Source: an uncultured Phascolarctobacterium sp.
GTDB lineage: Bacteria > Bacillota > Negativicutes > Acidaminococcales > Acidaminococcaceae
Length of the DNA: 16,851 bases
Direction: 5' to 3'
Assembly (NCBI GenBank): GCA_937906915.1
Contig: CALCUU010000149.1
Coordinates: forward strand, 1 to 16,851
Shown here in pieces: positions 13,380 through 16,851 of the stretch. A program made the position numbers and the translations under genes. The notes beneath the pieces were generated by a model. The model was not told where the DNA came from, did not search any database, and was given only the letters and a program-made list of their open reading frames with translations. Position 1 is the stretch's first letter; every line of letters begins with the position of its first letter.

Positions 13380-14522
13380 TTAAACTGCACCCTTACCTTT
13401 CATTTGGGCAATTTCTTCCTCGCTGTAACCAAGCTCTGCCAAAACCTCTGCACTGTGCTCGCCAAGACGAGGTGCTCTACGGCGAATGGAGCATTCGTAA
13501 TCAGAAAACTTCACCGGCGCACCAACATAGCGAATTTTTCCAAGGTCACACTCTTCCGTAAAGAGCATATTTTCTTGGGCAGTCAGCTCCGTTTCGAGGG
13601 CTTCTGCTACGTTGAGAACAGGAGTAACGCAGAACTCTGCGCTACCAATCAGTTCCAGCCATTCCGCTTGCGTTTTTTGAGCAAGCTTTTCAGAAATAGT
13701 TGCCACGATTTCTTCCTTGTGAGCAAAATCGTACTGGCGCTTTTCAAGTTCAGGACAACCAATCAAATGGCAGAAGCTTTGCCAGAATTTAGGCTCCAAT
13801 GTGCCAACTGTAAGGTAACGCCCGTCCTTAGTCTTGTAAATATTATAGTAGTGAGCAGTACGCCCAAAGGGTTTGTCCCCAGTTTCCTCGCAACCCCACA
13901 CACTGCTGATGCCAGTTACCTGCATGCTCAAAGCAGTTGCGTAAAGATTTACGTCAAGGAACTGGCCAATCCCCGTACGTTCGCGAGCAAGGAGCGCCAT
14001 ACAGATTGCACTTAGAGCGTTGAGGGAACTGCCAATTGCAGAAACCTGCACTTCGGAAACGCAGGCACTACCAATATCATCCATAGAGTTCAGCCCCGCC
14101 AAGCCGATTACGTTTAAATCGTGGGCAGGCTTATGACAATTTTGCCCGAAGCCGGTAATGGAGCAATACACAATGCGCGGGTTGATTTTCTTAATGCTTT
14201 CGTAATCTAAACCGTAGCGTGCCAAATAACCGGGACGGAAGCCTTCGAGGAAAACGTCCGCATCACTCAAAAGCTTGCGTAAAATTTCCTGACCTTCCTC
14301 CTTGCGAATATCAATTGCAATGCCACGTTTGTTACGGTTCAGCATCAGGTGCCAGTAGCTCATGCCGTCTTCCTTTTCCGGGAAGAAGCGCCTGGTGCTA
14401 TCGCCAGCCATATCTTCAACCTTAATTACGTCTGCACCGTAATCACCCAACAGCATACCGCAGTATTGACCGGGCAACCATTTAGAAAAATCTATAACCT
14501 TAATACCTTGTAACGCTTGCAT
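13380..14522 (-). CDS. CaiB/BaiF-family (class III) CoA-transferase-like protein
   Basis: Family III enzymes move CoA between carboxylic acids or racemise 2-methylacyl-CoAs. The 380-residue length is normal. Recognisable parts are the N-terminal IKVIDFSKWLPGQYCGMLLGDYGADVIKVE, NRNKRGIAID, FRPGYLARYGLDY, ITGFGQN and ARERTGIGQFLDVNLY. PAHDLN resembles the HDINY motif of alpha-methylacyl-CoA racemases. The catalytic Asp, normally in a pattern like vPiaDlaaG before the AL-ARERTG segment, aligns with Ala162 (SAIGSSLNA; codon 14037-14039), so classical activity is doubtful if my hand alignment is right. The start is supported by GAGAGG six bases upstream. It is first in an operon with the M48 protease. 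Confidence 0.88.
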   Translation of the reverse strand: MQALQGIKVIDFSKWLPGQYCGMLLGDYGADVIKVEDMAGDSTRRFFPEKEDGMSYWHLMLNRNKRGIAIDIRKEEGQEILRKLLSDADVFLEGFRPGYLARYGLDYESIKKINPRIVYCSITGFGQNCHKPAHDLNVIGLAGLNSMDDIGSACVSEVQVSAIGSSLNALSAICMALLARERTGIGQFLDVNLYATALSMQVTGISSVWGCEETGDKPFGRTAHYYNIYKTKDGRYLTVGTLEPKFWQSFCHLIGCPELEKRQYDFAHKEEIVATISEKLAQKTQAEWLELIGSAEFCVTPVLNVAEALETELTAQENMLFTEECDLGKIRYVGAPVKFSDYECSIRRRAPRLGEHSAEVLAELGYSEEEIAQMKGKGAV

Positions 14523-14554
14523 AATTTACCTCTCCATAGTTCACAAATTTGCCT

Positions 14555-14570
14555 TGTCTCACGTGAAACA
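14555..14570. other. parS: parS-like ParB binding site
   Basis: TGTCTCACGTGAAACA differs at one of 16 positions from the ParB/Spo0J consensus TGTTTCACGTGAAACA. With one flanking base on each side it is an 18-base palindrome with a single mismatched pair. This is the only CACGTG in the window. parS sites cluster around the replication origin in most bacteria, so this region is probably origin-proximal. Confidence 0.8.
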
Positions 14571-14572
14571 AT

Positions 14573-14588
14573 TTGACTTTTTGACTTT
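14573..14588. repeat. Tandem TTGACTTT repeat beside parS
   Basis: Two exact adjacent copies of TTGACTTT lie between the parS-like site and the minus-strand promoter. They could form a small direct-repeat operator or be chance; no regulator is suggested by the sequence. Confidence 0.35.
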
Positions 14589-14613
14589 CGTCTAAATTCC
14601 AGTTACTTTAGTT

Positions 14614-14642
14614 ATTCTACAAAAGTAGTTTTTCCCCTGCAA
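14614..14642 (-). promoter_or_regulatory. Promoter of the CaiB/BaiF-M48 operon
   Basis: On the minus strand TTGCAG (14642-14637) is 17 bases from TAGAAT (14619-14614). The predicted leader of about 85 bases contains the parS-like site, so bound ParB could affect this transcript. Confidence 0.6.
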
Positions 14643-14646
14643 CACC

Positions 14647-14675
14647 TTGCGTGCCACCAAGCGAATGCGTATAAT
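14647..14675 (+). promoter_or_regulatory. Promoter of the ThiW-like gene
   Basis: A perfect TATAAT (14670-14675) lies 17 bases from a weak -35, TTGCGT (14647-14652). The leader would be only about 25 bases, too short for a TPP riboswitch. It diverges from the minus-strand promoter just to its left. Confidence 0.6.
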
Positions 14676-14706
14676 TAATGTAGCATTTATAATTTTGAGG
14701 TGGGTT

Positions 14707-15198
14707 ATGCAAACTCGCAAACTAACAACCGCTGCGCTCTTAATCGCCATTGGCACCTTAACTGCGCATCTAATTTATATACCAGCTGGGGTATCCCGCT
14801 GCTTCCCGGTACAGCACGCCATCAACGTTATGGCAGCAGTGCTTCTTGGGGCAGAACACGCTACGGCAATTGGCTTCATCATCGCTTGCCTGCGTAATAT
14901 GTTTGGCACAGGTTCGCTGCTAGCCTTCCCCGGAAGTATGGTGGGGGCTTGCGTGGCAGGCATTCTTTACCAACGCTACAAAACATTGTCCATGGCAGTA
15001 GTGGGCGAGATTTTCGGAACAGGCATCTTAGGTGGCTTCCTCGCTTGGTGCATTGCCTACTTTATTTTGGGAAGCAGTGCTGTGGCGTGGTTCTTCATTC
15101 CACCGTTCTTAATCAGCTCCATTGGGGGCAGCCTCATAGCGCTCGCACTTTTGAAGAGCGGTGTGCTCCAACATATCGCTATCGTTAATAAAAAATAG
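14707..15198 (+). CDS. thiW: ThiW-like ECF transporter substrate-specific component
   Basis: ThiW proteins are small membrane S-components of energy-coupling-factor importers thought to take up the thiazole precursor of thiamine. The 163-residue protein has about five to six hydrophobic helices and motifs typical of the family: IPAGVSRCFPVQHAINVM, LRNMFGTGSLLAFPGSM and GEIFGTGILGG. The ATG at 14707 is chosen because GAGGTGG precedes it; an upstream in-frame ATG at 14647 lies within the promoter. The EcfA/EcfT energising units are not in this window and would be shared from elsewhere. Unlike many thiW genes it shows no TPP riboswitch. A small membrane protein gene follows after 15 bases. Confidence 0.85.
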   Translation: MQTRKLTTAALLIAIGTLTAHLIYIPAGVSRCFPVQHAINVMAAVLLGAEHATAIGFIIACLRNMFGTGSLLAFPGSMVGACVAGILYQRYKTLSMAVVGEIFGTGILGGFLAWCIAYFILGSSAVAWFFIPPFLISSIGGSLIALALLKSGVLQHIAIVNKK

Positions 15199-15213
15199 GA
15201 GTTTTCTTTTTCT

Positions 15214-15510
15214 ATGACATTCGGAGAAATTTGTAATTATTTTTTATATGCCCTTAGCGGTTTTTTCTTTGGCATCTTCGCCTCCCGCTACAGCATCCTT
15301 GCCGCACTCAAAATACTTGCCAACGTAAAAGAGCAAGGCGTTTTTAGCGGAGTGCTTGGCTCCTTCCTGCAAGTTGTTTTTATCGCAGTTGCCTTCTTCA
15401 TCTTCCCTGTGTGGTTCATCACGAGGACGCAGGTTGGCGGCTTCTTCTATTACGCCGTACTGGTTTACTTTTTTAACAAAGGCTACCGCACCTACATCAG
15501 CAACAAATAA
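15214..15510 (+). CDS. Small membrane protein of unknown function
   Basis: This is a 98-residue protein that I do not recognise. It has an N-terminal amphipathic or hydrophobic helix (YFLYALSGFFFGIFASRY), a Lys-containing loop and a strongly hydrophobic segment (LQVVFIAVAFFIFPVWFI), then a third hydrophobic stretch (GGFFYYAVLVYFF) and a basic tail. The start ATG follows TAGGAG at a long spacing of about 11 bases. It is probably co-transcribed with the thiW-like gene and ends at a strong terminator. A role linked to the ThiW importer is only a guess from position. Confidence 0.7.
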   Translation: MTFGEICNYFLYALSGFFFGIFASRYSILAALKILANVKEQGVFSGVLGSFLQVVFIAVAFFIFPVWFITRTQVGGFFYYAVLVYFFNKGYRTYISNK

Positions 15511-15527
15511 AATACTTTTCTAAATAC

Positions 15528-15560
15528 TAAACCCTCCTGCACATCGTACAGGAGGGTTTA
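15528..15560. terminator. Bidirectional terminator
   Basis: TAAACCCTCCTG (15528-15539) pairs perfectly with CAGGAGGGTTTA (15549-15560). AT-rich tails lie on both sides, between the convergent small membrane protein gene and the XRE regulator gene. Confidence 0.85.
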
Positions 15561-15573
15561 ATTTATGACTTCT

Positions 15574-15915
15574 TCAAGCATTTAATTTTACCTCTTTCTT
15601 TTTTAGCAGTTGCAGTGCTTGCACCACATCTCCTATTGTAAATTCGTTAAGGATGGAAATTTCCTTAGCCATATCTAATTTGGATTGTCTATTTACCTTA
15701 CGCCCCAAGAGTATTTCATCCAAGCTGCAATCTAAAACTTCTGCCAGCTTCACCAAGTTATCCGTAGTCAAACCAACTTTGCCAGTTTCGATATTGCTCA
15801 AATGAGTTTGGGATACGCCAATTGCTCTTGCCAATTCAGTTTGTGCAATTTCTCTTTCGATACGCAAGTTCTTCACTCGACAACCAATTTCCTTTTTATC
15901 TAACACTTTCGTCAT
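15574..15915 (-). CDS. XRE-family transcriptional regulator
   Basis: The 113-residue protein has a standard five-helix HTH_3 domain in its first half: VKNLRIEREIAQTELARAIGVSQ then THLSNIETGKVGLTTDNLVKLAEVL, with the recognition helix around SQTHLSNIE. The last 40 residues form a short helical tail that may give dimerisation. An ATG at 15924 would overlap the ribosome-binding site GAGGA directly, so the ATG at 15915, nine bases after it, is preferred. It lies 72 bases downstream of the YadA/SLH gene with no hairpin between them, so it may also be transcribed from that gene. Its targets are not evident. Confidence 0.85.
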   Translation of the reverse strand: MTKVLDKKEIGCRVKNLRIEREIAQTELARAIGVSQTHLSNIETGKVGLTTDNLVKLAEVLDCSLDEILLGRKVNRQSKLDMAKEISILNEFTIGDVVQALQLLKKKEVKLNA

Positions 15916-15987
15916 AGCAATCATTCCTCAATTCTGCTATAATCGCCTCTTATTCGCCTTCTTTCTTAATTTCACATCAAACTTCGT

Positions 15988-16851
15988 TTACGCTGCCGGT
16001 TCCTCTTCAACTACGGGAGCTGCATCGGCTACAACTTGAGCCAATTTGCTACCATAATCGTCGCGACCTTCGTAATCGTTTACACGAACGCGTTCAACTT
16101 TGTTAGCGTCGTCGTCAGTACCTTTAATACGGTCAATACGGATTCTGCCAAGCTCAGCTTCGAATTCTTTCAGCAATCTGCTGTCAACGGGGAAGCCTTT
16201 TTCAAGAGCTCTGTACAGCATTGCTGCATATTCGTAACGGGTCATGCTGCGATCGCCAGCGAAGTTACCATCGGGATAACCTTCGATGATGCCGCGTTTT
16301 TGGAGGCTTTCAACATAGTCGTATGCCCAGTGATTTTCGGGAACATCCGGGAACATAACGGTGTCGAGGAGCGGGTTGCCTTTGCCTGCGATTTGGCTAA
16401 CCAGTGCAGTCAACGCTGCTACTTGTTCACGCAGGTCTTTAATTTCGTGAGCCATTGCCACACGAGAGTTGCTTACATTATTCTTACGGTCGAGAGCGAA
16501 GGTTACGCCTGCACTTACCATGTTGTCGTCATTACCCATGGTACCTGCTACGCTGAACATAACCTTTTCAGTGGGGCGATAGAACGCACCAAGAGCAGCT
16601 GCGGTTTCGCCTCTGTAGTTACCAACGCCTGCGCTGAATTGGAGTTTGTCATCAGGATCGAAATCCAGCGGATGAAGTGCTGCCAATGCCGCTGCGCCTG
16701 CGCCAACTTTATCCAATCTGCCACCGAGTTTATCCATATTTCTATTGGTTTCCCAAAGTTGGCTACCGTTGATAGCGTCAGTAGAGTTCGCGGAGATTTC
16801 GCCGTCAGCTACGCCAGAAATGCGACCATCAGGATTAATTGTTACTAAATT
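15988..16851 (-). CDS. YadA-type trimeric autotransporter with C-terminal SLH domain (5' end outside window)
   Basis: The frame stays open to the window edge, so 287 C-terminal residues are seen and the N-terminus is missing. Residues 11-33 of the fragment (ISGVADGEIS then STDAINGSQLW) are the YadA stalk motif. Residues 39-120 are the membrane anchor (VGAGAAALAAL, GNYRGETAAALGAFYRP, SAGVTFAL). A short coiled coil follows (about 131-155, HEIKDLREQVAALTALVSQI). Residues 166-219 are an SLH domain (FPDVPENHWAYDYVESLQ, GIIEGYPDGNF, MTRYEYAAMLYRALEKG). The tail is charged and ends EEEPAA. Normal YadA proteins stop at the anchor. The sequence after the anchor should lie in the periplasm, where SLH domains of Negativicutes bind polyamine-modified peptidoglycan. 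This predicts a surface adhesin tied to the cell wall. Confidence 0.9.
   Translation of the reverse strand, partial: NLVTINPDGRISGVADGEISANSTDAINGSQLWETNRNMDKLGGRLDKVGAGAAALAALHPLDFDPDDKLQFSAGVGNYRGETAAALGAFYRPTEKVMFSVAGTMGNDDNMVSAGVTFALDRKNNVSNSRVAMAHEIKDLREQVAALTALVSQIAGKGNPLLDTVMFPDVPENHWAYDYVESLQKRGIIEGYPDGNFAGDRSMTRYEYAAMLYRALEKGFPVDSRLLKEFEAELGRIRIDRIKGTDDDANKVERVRVNDYEGRDDYGSKLAQVVADAAPVVEEEPAA

Noticed and set aside
14523..14706. TPP riboswitch before the ThiW-like gene
   Set aside because: The conserved CTGAGA and ACCTGA elements are absent and the predicted leader is too short.
15930..15945. Plus-strand TATAAT near 15940 as a promoter
   Set aside because: No -35 and no plus-strand gene follows; only minus-strand genes lie to the right.

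Overview
The window reads as chromosomal DNA from an anaerobic, diderm member of the Firmicutes, most likely the Negativicutes and perhaps the Acidaminococcaceae/Phascolarctobacterium group. The clearest sign is the partial gene at the right edge, which joins a YadA-type outer-membrane anchor to an S-layer-homology (SLH) domain. A reverse-type rubrerythrin, a ThiW-like ECF component and a CaiB/BaiF protein fit an anaerobe. The genus is inferred, not shown. There are no rRNA or tRNA genes, insertion sequences or CRISPR arrays.

Layout. 27-2305 (minus): a helical-repeat protein of unknown function, then a PurF-family protein. 2532-5737 (minus): a tight gatC-gatA-gatB operon for the tRNA-dependent amidotransferase. 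5738-6204: a divergent intergenic region holding a long regular TTC-N7-GAA repeat array and a Fur/PerR-type operator. 6205-6747 (plus): rubrerythrin. 6993-12043 (plus): an ABC importer operon, encoding a lipoprotein, an ATPase, a double permease and a second ATPase, with a foldable leader and an internal terminator. 12108-14522 (minus): a CaiB/BaiF-family protein and a secreted M48 protease. 14523-14706: divergent promoters with a near-perfect parS site. 14707-15510 (plus): a ThiW-like protein and a small membrane protein. 15574-16851 (minus): an XRE regulator and the partial YadA/SLH protein.

The main observation is that both glutamine amidotransferases here have lost their glutaminase catalytic residues while the acceptor halves look intact. 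The PurF-family protein has Gly in place of the N-terminal Cys, and its glutamine-pocket residues are also changed. GatA has Asp in place of the nucleophilic Ser, Cys in place of the cis-Ser, and a shortened Gly/Ser loop. GatB has lost two almost universal residues that I recall lining the gate of the ammonia channel (Lys to Thr, Glu to Gln). Together this suggests a lineage that uses free ammonia, or a rebuilt GatA active site, to make amide-charged tRNA and phosphoribosylamine. Secondary points are the repeat array, the parS site, the YadA-SLH architecture and the importer leader.
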